A stretch of DNA of 64,000 nt from Gammaproteobacteria bacterium 53_120_T64 (lineage in GTDB: Bacteria; Pseudomonadota; Gammaproteobacteria; Pseudomonadales; Porticoccaceae): assembly GCA_002162815.1 (NCBI GenBank), contig MAAT01000005.1, forward strand, positions 124,001-188,000, read 5' to 3'. Below, piece by piece: positions 52,130 to 62,206 of this stretch. Made by a program: the position numbers and the translations under genes. Under the pieces are notes generated by a model, which was not told where the DNA came from, did not search any database, and saw only the letters and a list, made by a program, of their open reading frames with translations. Numbering within the stretch: position 1 is the stretch's first letter; every line of letters starts with the position of its first letter.

Positions 52130-53533
52130 CTAGTTGATTAAGTCGCCCAGGGAGGCAGGTAGGGCGTTGCCGCGTCTGCGCAAGGTGGGGATGACCTTTT
52201 CGTCGAGGACGTTGTCCAGAGAGAGGCCCTGCCAGTTGAGCAGGCCCAGGTAGTCGTTGAGAAAGAGCGTTGGCAGCTGTTCTCCCGGCACTTTATGTAA
52301 GCGCTGATGACAGAGCCGAGCGACATAGATCAAGGCAATGGCTGCGGCGGGGCCGTCGGGGATTTTAGCGGCGGGGGCAAATTGAGGAAAGTCCTGGTGT
52401 TCGATAGCCTTCCAGATGTTCTCGGGAAGATTCCAGGCGTGCATTAATTGAGCACCGATAACAGCGCTATCAAAAAAGTCGATGAGGTTTTCTAGCTTGG
52501 GGTTTTGCTGGCGCAAGAGCTCGATAACCACGCTGCCGAGGTCGTGTACCAGACCGATGGTAGCCATCTCTGCTGGCCTGCCGACGCCAGAACTTTGGGC
52601 GATGGCAAAACTGATATGGGAAATTTCCAGTGAGCGGGTATATAACTTTTGAAAGGCCTTGGTCGGGGGTAGGCTTTTACGCAGGCTTTGCGACATGACC
52701 ACTTGATAGACACCAATAAAGCCCAGTAGGGAGACGGCGTGATTGACGTTTGAAATCTTCTCTTCAAAATGATATTCGGCCGAGTTGAGGGTTTTCAGTA
52801 GCACGCTGGTCAGTGAGGGGTCACTTTTTACCAGGTCGACAACCTCGTCTGTCGAGGTGCTGTCATCCTGTAGCTTATTCAGTAGGTCGAGAGTGGCGAT
52901 GGGTAGTTTGGGGATTTTCTGGATAACGGTTTGGGCGAGTTGCGAGTTTTTAGAGCGCTCCTTCGCCTGGGTGTGTATATCGAATAAGCTAGCGATCAGC
53001 TCTTGGGTGTAGGCGGAAAAGGCATTTTTGGCCGTTTCGTTCCTGGCGCGCAGGGCAAGGGGGCTTTGGTGCAATTGGCGATAGATAAACAGTAATACAT
53101 CATCGTCGATACTATCGAGTAGGCGTTGATCGATAATTAGTAGCGAGCTTGCCTGCTGGGCTCTGGCAGAACTTTCGCGCTCGACGCTAGGGTCTAAACT
53201 GGCGAAGTTGATCCAGGCTTGCTCCGGGTAGGCGCCAATCTTGACTTCTTCACCATCGACCAGGGCGAACTCTTCGATCAGGCCATCGAGTACGATATAG
53301 CCCTTATCGGCGGGCGCCCCCTCCTTGAAGAGGTAGTCGCCTTGGTTCAGTTTTTGTGTACTGCCAATGTTGAGCAAGGTGACCAGCTCGTTGCCTCTGC
53401 TGGCATCGAGACTTTGCAGGCGTTCTTTTAGCGGTGAGGTATTTGGCGAGGTTTGCCGGGGTGTCGGTCTTTTTTTTACAGGCGTAGAGCTAGAGGCAGG
53501 CACCGGTTTTTTTCGCCGCAAAAATTCGAACAT
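52130..53533 (-). CDS. Cyclic-nucleotide-binding and HDOD-domain protein
   Basis: 467-aa cytosolic signalling protein. A low-complexity basic start (RRKKPVPASSSTPVKKRPTP) is followed by a cyclic-nucleotide-monophosphate-binding-like fold (LLNIGSTQKLNQGDYLFKEG, residues ~55-160). An HDOD domain, an HD-type fold without full metal ligands, lies in the middle (PSLTSVLLKTLNSAEYHFEE; VSLLGFIGVYQVVMSQSLRK), with GLVHDLGSVVIELLRQQ in the HD-like region. HDOD proteins regulate motility, stress or virulence. No partner kinase adjoins. Confidence 0.88.
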   Translation of the reverse strand: MFEFLRRKKPVPASSSTPVKKRPTPRQTSPNTSPLKERLQSLDASRGNELVTLLNIGSTQKLNQGDYLFKEGAPADKGYIVLDGLIEEFALVDGEEVKIGAYPEQAWINFASLDPSVERESSARAQQASSLLIIDQRLLDSIDDDVLLFIYRQLHQSPLALRARNETAKNAFSAYTQELIASLFDIHTQAKERSKNSQLAQTVIQKIPKLPIATLDLLNKLQDDSTSTDEVVDLVKSDPSLTSVLLKTLNSAEYHFEEKISNVNHAVSLLGFIGVYQVVMSQSLRKSLPPTKAFQKLYTRSLEISHISFAIAQSSGVGRPAEMATIGLVHDLGSVVIELLRQQNPKLENLIDFFDSAVIGAQLMHAWNLPENIWKAIEHQDFPQFAPAAKIPDGPAAAIALIYVARLCHQRLHKVPGEQLPTLFLNDYLGLLNWQGLSLDNVLDEKVIPTLRRRGNALPASLGDLIN

Positions 53534-53686
53534 CGATCTTCCCTGTCGTTCTTTTTAAAGAGTTTGTCCCCAACCATTGGGCAAGCCCTCTTTGTAGCAA
53601 TATTACCGTGTTTTTTACAGATCAAGGCCTGTCTGGCTGGTTATTTTGGCGAGTCGGTCACAGTCATTCTGTGAGACGTCTTGCTT

Positions 53687-54994
53687 CTAATCCAGGTGCT
53701 TATAAAAAATTTTGGATTTGCGTTGGTAGTTATAGAGCTTGGCTTTTTCCAGTGGCAGTTGTTCGAGGCTGGTCGCCATAAAACCATTTTCCTGAAACCA
53801 GTGAGCGGCCTGAGTGGTCAACACGTAGAGTGTTTTAAGCTGGAAATCATTTCTGGCCTTGTCTTCCAGGTGTTCGAGCAAGCGAGCGGCAAGACCCAGG
53901 TTGTGAAAGTCGGGGTGAGTCACCACGCAGGCAAGCTCTGCGGCTTTACCTGCGGCAAAGGGGTAGAGGGCGGCACAGCCAATCAACATGCCCTCGGGGT
54001 GGGCGATGACGTAGAAGCGGGAGATTTCCGTTTCGAGCAATTCCCGCGAGCGCTTGACCAGTACGCCCTGCTCCTCTAATGGGCTGATTAACTCGAGGAT
54101 GCCGGTGATGTCGTCGATACTGGCCTGGCGAATCACCTCTTCGCTGTGTTGCAGTACCAAAGTGCCGGTACCCTCGCGGGTAAAGAGCTCGCCGAGTAGG
54201 TCACCGTCGGCGCTGTAGCTGGTCAGGTGGCAGCGGGGTACGCCATTCAGGCAGGCCTGATAGGCTCCCTGCAGGGTGTTATTAAGGCTGTTGTCTTCAT
54301 TTTTTTCGAGCAAGCGCTGGGCTTGGCTTAAATTAATCCTTTTTAGCAAGCTTCCGCTGGCGTTGTTGAGCCCCGATTCGGGGCCGAGGAAGATCAGCTT
54401 TTCCGCCCCTAAATTAATGGCCGCTTGCGTGGCAACGTCCTCATAGCCGAGATTAAAGGCTTCGCCGGTGGGTGAATAACCGATAGCGGACAGTAGCACC
54501 ATCGCGCCATCGTTGAGCTGGCCTTGAATGCCGGTGCGGTCGATTTTGCGCACCTCACCACTGTGCTGGAAATCGACGCCCTCGCGAATGCCCAGGGGTT
54601 TGGCGGTAATGAAATTGCCACTGACCACGCGTATGCGTGCGCCATGCATGGGCGAGTTGGCCAGCCCCATTGATAGCAGTGATTCGATAGTGATGCGCAC
54701 GCTACCCACGGCATCTTTCACGCATTCCATGGCGCGGCTGTCGGTGACGGGAATGTTAGCGGCGTATTGTGACTCTAGCTGGCACTGCTCGAGACGTTGG
54801 GCCACCTGTGGCCGCGCACCGTGAACCAGGACAATGCGTATGCCCAGGGTGTTGAGCAAGGCGATGTCATGAATAATATCGGTAAAGTTGGTGTGACAAA
54901 CGGCCTCGCCGGGCAGGGCGATAACGAAGGTCTTGCCCCGGTGGCGATGAATGTAGGGCGAGGTTTCGCGAAAAAATTTAACGTAGTCGGTCAT
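53687..54994 (-). CDS. argA: N-acetylglutamate synthase
   Basis: First enzyme of arginine synthesis; acetylates glutamate from acetyl-CoA. The 435-aa chain has an N-terminal amino-acid-kinase-like domain (SPYIHRHRGKTFVIALPGEA; IRIVLVHGARPQVAQRLEQ), which binds arginine for feedback control, and a C-terminal GNAT domain (EGMLIGCAALYPFAAGKAAE; ACVVTHPDFHNLGLAARLLE). This is the classic two-domain form of gammaproteobacteria. argE lies 3 kb away on the same strand. Confidence 0.96.
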   Translation of the reverse strand: MTDYVKFFRETSPYIHRHRGKTFVIALPGEAVCHTNFTDIIHDIALLNTLGIRIVLVHGARPQVAQRLEQCQLESQYAANIPVTDSRAMECVKDAVGSVRITIESLLSMGLANSPMHGARIRVVSGNFITAKPLGIREGVDFQHSGEVRKIDRTGIQGQLNDGAMVLLSAIGYSPTGEAFNLGYEDVATQAAINLGAEKLIFLGPESGLNNASGSLLKRINLSQAQRLLEKNEDNSLNNTLQGAYQACLNGVPRCHLTSYSADGDLLGELFTREGTGTLVLQHSEEVIRQASIDDITGILELISPLEEQGVLVKRSRELLETEISRFYVIAHPEGMLIGCAALYPFAAGKAAELACVVTHPDFHNLGLAARLLEHLEDKARNDFQLKTLYVLTTQAAHWFQENGFMATSLEQLPLEKAKLYNYQRKSKIFYKHLD

Positions 54995-55017
54995 GGTCTT
55001 GGTGTTTGCGTATCGCT

Positions 55018-55050
55018 AGCAGCAGCTTATGTTTGAGTATAGCTGCTGCT
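55018..55050. repeat. Inverted repeat upstream of argA
   Basis: Perfect 10-bp arms AGCAGCAGCT (55018-55027) and AGCTGCTGCT (55041-55050) around a 13-nt loop, 24 bp before the argA start on the minus strand. It could be a terminator of the preceding amidohydrolase gene or an operator for argA. It does not look like an ArgR box. Confidence 0.5.
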
Positions 55051-55153
55051 GTAGAGACTAGAAACTGCAGGTGTTGCTATCGCCCCTCGCCATCCATGGT
55101 TGTAGGGAATGGCGCTAGGGCCTGCAGGTGTCGAGTGATGAAATTCACGGCAC

Positions 55154-56294
55154 TTAACTCGCTAGTCCTAGGTTGTGGAAACCCCGTGCCGGGTAGGCCG
55201 CTAATAGTGCGCTGGAGTCGTGTGCCGCACCGCCGCGAAATACGGTTTCGAGGCTGCGTAAATTGCGTGCATCCTTGGAGGGGTCTTTGCCAAATATCAA
55301 AATATCGGTGTAGCGCCCCGGGGCGATGATGCCGAGTTCATCTTCCTTGCGCAGGGCCGAGGCGGTGATGGCTTTCAGTGCCGCCATATCGCCGATGGCA
55401 TCCGCCAGCAGTTCGGCCTCGCAGCACAGGGCAAAACCGGGGGGTGGATAGGCGATGCCGCAGCAAGCAGTGCCACCGGCAATCACGCCGCCTTTGTCGT
55501 GGAGAATACGCACCGCTTCCTTTTGCTTCTCGAGGGCCTTTTTACCGTTGCCCGGTGGGTAGCCAGTGTGCACGTCCGACTCTTCCCAGCCTTTAAACGT
55601 CACCTTCGGGAGCTTGGCGCTCATCATCGACAGCTCCGGGCCAAAGCGCATTTCCACCGGGCAAATATTGTTGTAGGGCGAAATTTATATATGCTCCAGC
55701 CCATCAATGCCCATCTGCACCGCTTCAAGGGCCGTGGTGGCACCAATATACCCGGTCACCGGCACACGTTTATCGACCATATTTAAACAGGCCTCCATAA
55801 TGTCGGGGCTCATACCGAAATACAGTTTTATGCCATCGACACCGGCATCGAGTAGTGAATTGATTTTATCGGGGGCATCGCCCACGGTCGGTACGGTATC
55901 GAGAATTTCGCCGAAGGCCCCTTTGGGAAAAGTCTTGTGGTCGCCATCCAGCAAAGGCCCACAAACAAAGAGCCGGGGGCCGAGTACCTCACCCTTGTTT
56001 AAACGCTCGCGCAGGATCAGTACCTTGTCGAGTCGGCCGCCGTCACCCCCGTTGCTAGAAACAACGAGAGATCAATGTCGCTCACCAGGGTGCTGTGCAC
56101 ATGGGTGTCGATTAGCCCCGGCATAATATTTTGCCCGCGCAATCGATAACTTCAACATTGGGGCCGGACGGGCCATCGTCCTGAGTGATGGCGGTAATGC
56201 GCTCGCCTTCGATAACAATGGGGACGCGCTCGTGGGGCTGGTCGGCAATGCCGTCGATCAGTCTTGCGTTGCGGAGTGCGGTGGTGCCTGTCAT
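55154..56294 (-). pseudogene. Amidohydrolase, inactivated
   Basis: Minus-strand remains of a metal-dependent amidohydrolase of about 380 codons. The N-terminal third (ALRNARLIDGIADQPHE; VEVIDCAGKIL) loses frame at about 56125, where the expected metal motif PGLIDTHVHSTLVSDIDL continues one base out of phase. A second shift lies near 56040, and TAA at 55685-55687 breaks the frame after GIDGLEHI. The C-terminal part has GGTACCGIAYPPPGFALCCE and LGIIAPGRYTDILIFGKDP, typical of the family. Three lesions make expression of a working enzyme very unlikely. Confidence 0.9.
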
Positions 56295-56323
56295 GTTTTT
56301 TTCCTTATTATTCGTAGATTTTA

Positions 56324-57826
56324 TTAGAGCGAATGTTGCGGCGCGTTATCGCTTGCCGGAGGCAGATTGACGGAGCTTTCTACTCGATTGCGCCCGTTTT
56401 CTTTTGCGCTATAAAGAGCCTTGTCTGCACGTGTGATTAAGGCATCGGCAGTGTCGGTGTCGGTAATGCTTGCCACTCCCGCGCTTGTGGTTGCAGATAT
56501 GACTTCCCCGGAGAATGTGACAGCCATATCCGCCACAGTGAGGCGAATTTTTTCAGCAAGTGTACGGGCTGCTTCCATATTGGTGTCGGGGAGAAGAATA
56601 AGGAACTCTTCACCTCCCCAGCGGAACAGGGTGTCTGATTCTCTGATGCTGTTTTTGATGGTTGCCACGAATACTTTCAGCACCCTGTCTCCCGCCGGAT
56701 GACCGTGTTCATCATTGATTTTTTTGAAATAGTCGATATCCAGCATTATTACAGAAAGTAGTCGTTGGTTGCGTTTAGAGTGGCTTAAGGCTTGATTGAA
56801 CAGGGAGTTGAATATTTGTCGGCTGGCTGCGCCCGTTAGCTTGTCAGTTGTCGCCATAGTTTCGAGGTTTTTTTGGTAACCTGAAATTATAAGGTTGACT
56901 AAAAACACTATAACAATTGATGCTGCAAGGCTAACTGCCAGGTTGGTGATTAAAATATTTTGTATTCTTATTTCGGCTTCTTTTTCCTGCTGGCTGACAA
57001 TAAGATACCAGTTGAATTCGGGTATAAATCGACTGTTTAGATAGATGTTTTCGCTATTTTTTTTATAAACGAGAGAGCTTCTTTCTGAGTCGAGTATTTT
57101 ATCCGCTATTGATGAAAGGCCGTTAATTTTGTGGATATCTTTTTCTTCGCCATAAGATGATCCGTGCAGCGTTACTATGCCCTCTTTATTAATAAAAAAT
57201 ACCTGTCTATCATAGCGCTGCTTGTAACTTTCAATCAGTGATTGAACGGAATCGACAGATAGGCCGACGCCAATGGCGCCAATATAGCCGCCTGCGTAAT
57301 CAAAAACCTTGTGGTTGATAAATATCGTAAGACTGCTTCTGTCGGCAGTGTCTGTGTCAACGTTGACTTCGTAGTCGCTGGTGAAATCTCGGAAGCGAAA
57401 ATACCATTTATCCTGATCATCTGATGGTTCTACTTTTTTTAAAATGCCACTTGGGTGGTAATATAGCCGTGTTTTTTCGGAGATAAAGAAGCTGGTGATG
57501 GCGCCATAGCTTTGTTTGACTTCTTTTAAATAGTGAATAATATCTTTCTGTGTGCCTTCGCCATTGATAACCCAGTCTCTGACAAAGGTATCTTTTGCCA
57601 TCATGGTGGATATCGATATGGGCTTTAAGAGGTCTCGCTGGATTTCTGAATAAATATTGTCACTGGTCAGCGGTAGTGTTGTTTTTTCAACCTGGGTGGC
57701 AATGGCTTTGTGAGCAGAAAAATAACTGACGAGGCTGATAAATAAAAAGCTGGATATTAACAGGGCTGTCAGTAGAATGATGAAGCGAAACTTTCGGTCT
57801 CGCATTGAAACGTCGGAATTTGACAA
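56324..57826 (-). CDS. Cache-domain diguanylate cyclase
   Basis: 500-aa membrane sensor that makes cyclic di-GMP. A first helix (FIILLTALLISSFLFISLVS) is followed by a periplasmic dCache-like sensor (residues ~40-290, with GGYIGAIGVGLSVDSVQSLI). A second helix (LAVSLAASIVIVFLVNLII) leads to a GGDEF domain with DKLTGAASRQIFNSLFNQA and the active-site RWGGEEFLILLPD. The GG[ED]EF signature is intact, so it should be an active cyclase. The ligand of the Cache domain is not known. Confidence 0.93.
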   Translation of the reverse strand: MSNSDVSMRDRKFRFIILLTALLISSFLFISLVSYFSAHKAIATQVEKTTLPLTSDNIYSEIQRDLLKPISISTMMAKDTFVRDWVINGEGTQKDIIHYLKEVKQSYGAITSFFISEKTRLYYHPSGILKKVEPSDDQDKWYFRFRDFTSDYEVNVDTDTADRSSLTIFINHKVFDYAGGYIGAIGVGLSVDSVQSLIESYKQRYDRQVFFINKEGIVTLHGSSYGEEKDIHKINGLSSIADKILDSERSSLVYKKNSENIYLNSRFIPEFNWYLIVSQQEKEAEIRIQNILITNLAVSLAASIVIVFLVNLIISGYQKNLETMATTDKLTGAASRQIFNSLFNQALSHSKRNQRLLSVIMLDIDYFKKINDEHGHPAGDRVLKVFVATIKNSIRESDTLFRWGGEEFLILLPDTNMEAARTLAEKIRLTVADMAVTFSGEVISATTSAGVASITDTDTADALITRADKALYSAKENGRNRVESSVNLPPASDNAPQHSL

Positions 57827-57977
57827 GTTTGATTCCCCTGTTGTGGGTGTCAGTCAGGGCCTTGCATGTTGGGCCAGAAACGGTGCGTTTTAAGGTGCGG
57901 TATTATCTGTTGAGTTCTACAGCCATGTTCTGGGCTTGTTTTTGAAAAGTACCGCGCCTGACTTCAGTGGCATCGAT

Positions 57978-59105
57978 TTATAAACAATAATGAGCAATAA
58001 GCTCTTCAAGCAATTTAATCATCGGTTTAATCCGTTCCGTAGCAAGATATTCATCGGGCTGATGGGCCTGGTCAATATCGCCGGGGCCGAGCACCATGGC
58101 GTCCATTCCCAGCTGATGTAGGTAGGGTGCCTCGGTGGCGAAGGCGACGCTTTCGCTGCTGTGGCCGGTGAGTTTTTCACAGAGGGCGACCAGTTTGGAG
58201 CCTTCGTCGGCGGCAAAGGCGGGCACGCCAAAGTGTTGCAGGCTCACCTGTGTACCCTCCGCTGTGCCGAGGCCGAGTAGGCGTTGTTCGAGCAGGCCCT
58301 GCAGTTCGCCAATGTCCATGCCGGGCAGGGGGCGTATTTCAAAGCCGAGTTCGCTGTGGCCGCAAATGCGGTTGGGGTTGTCGCCGCCGTGAATGCAGCC
58401 GAGGTTGAGGGTGGGGTGGTCGATGGCAAAGAGAGGGTTGTGATAATTCGCTTTTAGCTCACCCTGCAGGGCGCGCAATACGCCGAGGGCATCGTGCATG
58501 GTGTGCAGGGCATTGTTACCCAGGGCGGGATTGCTGGAGTGGCCGGACTTGCCCTGTATCAATAGTCGTTCAATCATAATGCCCTTGTGCATGGCGATGG
58601 GCCTCATGCCGGTGGGCTCGCCAATTAAGGCGGCGCGGGCCTTGGGCTTGCCGGCGGCTACCAGCGCTCGGGCACCGGCCATCGAGGACTCTTCATCGGC
58701 GGTGGCGAGAATAATCAGCGGTTGTTGCAAGGGCTTGTCGAGAAAGGTTTTCGCGGCCTGTATCGCCAGGGGGAAAAAGCCTTTCATATCGCACACGCCG
58801 AGGCCGTAGAAGCGATTGTCTCGTTCCGTGAGTTTAAAAGGCGATTGCTGCCAAAGGCCTTCGTCACAGGGCACGGTATCGGTGTGTCCGGCCAGCACCA
58901 GCCCACCGGGGCCGGTGCCGAGGGTGGCGATAAGATTGGCCTTGCGGGGATCTTCCAGCGGCATAACTTCAGTGGCAAAGCCGAGCTCGTCGAGCCAGTT
59001 GGCGAGAATGTCGATCACCTCGCGGTTGCCCTGGTCAACATCGGCGTTGACGCTGCTAATGGAGTTGCTGGCAATCAGCGCCTGTAGCATAGAGAGAAAA
59101 TTCAT
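57978..59105 (-). CDS. argE: Acetylornithine deacetylase
   Basis: Removes the acetyl group from N-acetylornithine in linear arginine synthesis. The about 375-aa M20 metallopeptidase-family protein has GLVLAGHTDTVPCDEGLW (first metal His/Asp), GVCDMKGFFPLAI (bridging Asp), LATADEESSMAGARAL (catalytic and metal Glu) and CGHSELGFEIRPLPGMD. The frame opens at GTG 59171, but ATG 59105 gives a chain start that aligns with E. coli ArgE (LQALIASNSIS). It diverges from glnE. Confidence 0.93.
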   Translation of the reverse strand: MNFLSMLQALIASNSISSVNADVDQGNREVIDILANWLDELGFATEVMPLEDPRKANLIATLGTGPGGLVLAGHTDTVPCDEGLWQQSPFKLTERDNRFYGLGVCDMKGFFPLAIQAAKTFLDKPLQQPLIILATADEESSMAGARALVAAGKPKARAALIGEPTGMRPIAMHKGIMIERLLIQGKSGHSSNPALGNNALHTMHDALGVLRALQGELKANYHNPLFAIDHPTLNLGCIHGGDNPNRICGHSELGFEIRPLPGMDIGELQGLLEQRLLGLGTAEGTQVSLQHFGVPAFAADEGSKLVALCEKLTGHSSESVAFATEAPYLHQLGMDAMVLGPGDIDQAHQPDEYLATERIKPMIKLLEELIAHYCL

Positions 59106-59317
59106 GGCTTGCCCAGCGACCTCGAGTACGGAATCATGATTTAAAGGGGTAGGGCAAGTGTAAGCCTGCACCGCTAAAATGCAATTGCCCGCACCTCGCT
59201 GCAGTGGGCGCTAAGCTTGGCTCTTGCGCTATGCTCATAGTGAGCGAGGCCGAGCGGATGTTGGGCTGAATAGCCAGTGGTATTTCTTGAGCGGGAGGGA
59301 TAAAAGGGTTGATATCG

Positions 59318-62194
59318 ATGAAGGATTTACAACTACCGGAGGCACTACAGGCGAGTGTCGATACCCATCTGCAGCGCTTCCGGGAACAGGCCTGCGAAAA
59401 AGACAGGCTCTGGCTCGATCGGCAGCTGGAAGATGAAACCTTCGCCGAGCAGCTGCGCTGGGTGTGGGCGGGCAGCGAGTTTGTTGCGCAGACCTGCATT
59501 CAGTTTCCCGAGTTACTACGCACTCTGGTGGCGAGTGGTGAGCTGCTGACCTCGCGCAGTGATGATGGCGTACCTGCCGAGTTACAGGCCTATGAAAGCG
59601 AGAAACTATTGCACAGTGGCCTGCGGAAATTCCGCCGCCGCCAGATGCTGCGCATTATTTGGCGCGACCTGACACGACTGGCCGACACCATGGAAACCAC
59701 CGGGGATATGTCCTGGCTGGCCGATGTAACGATTAAAGCGGCGCTGGATTTTCTCTATGCCATGCTCGCCGAGCGCTGGGGTACGCCGCTGGGGGCCGAG
59801 AGCGGCCAGCCTCAGGAACTGGTGGTGCTGGGCATGGGCAAGCTCGGCGCGGGCGAACTCAATGTCTCGTCCGACATCGATCTGATTTTTACCTATGCCG
59901 AAGCCGGTGATACTAAGGGCGGTCGCAGTCAGTGCAGCAACCAGGAGTTTTTTATCCGCCTCGGCCAGAAGTTGATTCAGGCGCTGGATAATAAAACCGT
60001 CGATGGTTTTGTGTTCCGCGTCGATATGCGCCTGCGGCCCTATGGTGAAAGTGGCACCTTGGTGCTGAATTTTGCCGCCATGGAAGACTACTACCAGGCT
60101 CAGGGGCGGGACTGGGAGCGCTACGCGATGATTAAGTGCCGGGCCATTACCGGTGACTTTGCTGTGCAAAGTGAGCTGATGGCGATACTGCGGGCCTTTA
60201 CCTATCGCCGCTATATCGACTTTGGCGCCATCCAGGCACTGCGCGATATGAAGGCGATGATCACTCGCGAGGTGCTGCGTCGTGGCCTGGGTAGCGATAT
60301 TAAACTCGGCCCCGGCGGTATTCGCGAAATTGAATTTACCGCTCAGGCCTTTCAGTTAATTCGCGGCGGTCGCGACCGGCAATTTCAGACTGCGAGTTTG
60401 CGCCGGGCCTTGGCCTTGATCGATGAAGACGCGCTCTTGCCCGAGGGCAGTGGTGCCAAGCTGTGGCAAAGTTACTGTTTCCTGCGCGATGTCGAGCACC
60501 TGATCCAGAGTTGGCGCGATCAGCAAAGCCAGCTCTTGCCCGATGGTGAACTAGAGCGCTTGTGTATGGCGGCGATGATGGGTTTTGCCGATTGGGCCGG
60601 GTTTATGCGCGAGCTGGATGGGCATCGCGACTTTGTCAGGAGTGTGTTTAATGGTTTTGCCGAAGATGCCGACGAGGTCAGTGGCGAGGCGCGCGCGGAG
60701 GCCTGGTCGTTTGATGAGCCCGAGCAAGTGGCTACGCGCTTGGTCGAGCTGGGCTATAGCGATGCTGGTCTGGCCGGGAAGGTTTTGCAGGGCTTGCTGG
60801 CAAGCTCTGCCGTGCAGGCTATGCCGATGGATACCCGTGTCCGCCTCGATGGCTTATTGCCGTTGTTGATTGAGGGCTGTGCAGAGTTGGAAAATAGTGC
60901 CCAGACCTTGCAGCGCACAGCGCTGTTGGTTGAAGCGGTCGCGCGGCGTAGTGCCTATCTAGTGTTGCTGATAGAGAGTCCGGCGGCGCTGGCGCAACTG
61001 GTGAAGCTCTGCGCCGCCAGCCCGTGGATCGCCGAAAGTCTGGCCAGTAATCCGGCGCTACTCGATGAGCTGCTCGATGCCAGAACGCTGTATACACCGC
61101 CCGATCGCGCGCAACTGGCCGATGAGCTGCGGCAGTTATTGCTGCGCATTCCCGATGACGACCTCGAGGCGCAGATGGAAACCCTGCGCTATTTTCGCCT
61201 CGCCCACGGTTTGCGGGTCGCCGCCTGTGAGGTAATGGGGGTACTGCCGTTGATGCGTGTCAGCGACTACCTAACGTGGTTGGCCGAGGTCATGCTCGAA
61301 CAGGTGCTGGCTATCGCCTGGCACGATATGACCGGTCGCTACGGCTTGCCCTGTAATGCCGATGGGCAAACCCCCGGCCTGCTGATTGTCGGCTACGGCA
61401 AGCTGGGCGGTATCGAGCTGGGCCACGGTTCGGATTTGGATATGGTGTTTATTCACAATGCCACCCAGGGTTTAAATACCGATGGCGAGCGCAGTGTCGA
61501 TAACGAAACCTTCTTCGCTAGGTTAGGGCAGCGCATCTTGCATATTCTCGGTACGCGCATGGCCTCCGGCGTGCTTTACGAAACCGATATGCGCCTGCGG
61601 CCATCGGGTAATTCCGGCTTGCTGGTTTGCTCTTTAAGTGCCTTTGAGAAATATCAGCGCGAAAGTGCCTGGACCTGGGAGCAGCAAGCCCTGGTGCGGG
61701 CGCGAGCCATTGCCGGTGATCATCCATTGGCCGAGCAATTTGAGGCCTTGCGCCGGCAGTTACTGGCGCAGGATCGCGACCACGAAACGCTGCGCGAAGA
61801 GGTCGTCGCGATGCGCGCTAAAATGTTTGACCACCTCGGTTCGGGGCTCGGTGCCCAGGCAGAGGGGGCATTCAATCTTAAACAGGATGGGGGAGGTATC
61901 GTCGACATTGAATTTATGGTTCAATTCGCGGTTTTAGCCCAGTCCAATTCCGACCCCGACGTGGCCCGTTGGCAAGATAACATCCGCATCCTGGCCGCTC
62001 TGGTGGGCGCTGGCTTTTTCTCGACGGGGGAAGGCGAGCAATTGACCCAGGCCTATATTGCCTATCGCTCTGCTGGCCACCGCTTGCAGTTGCAGCAGTT
62101 GCCGGGTGTGGTGAAGACTGGGGAATTTGATACTCATCGTCAAACCGTCGGCGCCATTTGGGCGCGGTTATTTGATAGTGAAGATTTAGCGTAG
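59318..62194 (+). CDS. glnE: Glutamine synthetase adenylyltransferase/deadenylase
   Basis: About 958-aa bifunctional enzyme that adenylylates and de-adenylylates glutamine synthetase in response to PII. Two nucleotidyltransferase domains are visible: LGMGKLGAGELNVSSDIDLI (N-terminal, deadenylase) and VGYGKLGGIELGHGSDLDMV (C-terminal, adenylyltransferase), each with a G-S-D-I/L-D metal site. LGPGGIREIEFTAQAFQLI and the later GGGIVDIEFMVQFAVL end each half. TTG 59309 precedes ATG 59318; AAAGGG 8 nt before the ATG supports the latter. It starts the conserved glnE-ilvE-waaF run. Confidence 0.96.
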   Translation: MKDLQLPEALQASVDTHLQRFREQACEKDRLWLDRQLEDETFAEQLRWVWAGSEFVAQTCIQFPELLRTLVASGELLTSRSDDGVPAELQAYESEKLLHSGLRKFRRRQMLRIIWRDLTRLADTMETTGDMSWLADVTIKAALDFLYAMLAERWGTPLGAESGQPQELVVLGMGKLGAGELNVSSDIDLIFTYAEAGDTKGGRSQCSNQEFFIRLGQKLIQALDNKTVDGFVFRVDMRLRPYGESGTLVLNFAAMEDYYQAQGRDWERYAMIKCRAITGDFAVQSELMAILRAFTYRRYIDFGAIQALRDMKAMITREVLRRGLGSDIKLGPGGIREIEFTAQAFQLIRGGRDRQFQTASLRRALALIDEDALLPEGSGAKLWQSYCFLRDVEHLIQSWRDQQSQLLPDGELERLCMAAMMGFADWAGFMRELDGHRDFVRSVFNGFAEDADEVSGEARAEAWSFDEPEQVATRLVELGYSDAGLAGKVLQGLLASSAVQAMPMDTRVRLDGLLPLLIEGCAELENSAQTLQRTALLVEAVARRSAYLVLLIESPAALAQLVKLCAASPWIAESLASNPALLDELLDARTLYTPPDRAQLADELRQLLLRIPDDDLEAQMETLRYFRLAHGLRVAACEVMGVLPLMRVSDYLTWLAEVMLEQVLAIAWHDMTGRYGLPCNADGQTPGLLIVGYGKLGGIELGHGSDLDMVFIHNATQGLNTDGERSVDNETFFARLGQRILHILGTRMASGVLYETDMRLRPSGNSGLLVCSLSAFEKYQRESAWTWEQQALVRARAIAGDHPLAEQFEALRRQLLAQDRDHETLREEVVAMRAKMFDHLGSGLGAQAEGAFNLKQDGGGIVDIEFMVQFAVLAQSNSDPDVARWQDNIRILAALVGAGFFSTGEGEQLTQAYIAYRSAGHRLQLQQLPGVVKTGEFDTHRQTVGAIWARLFDSEDLA

Positions 62195-62206
62195 AGGAGT
62201 CGTTCA

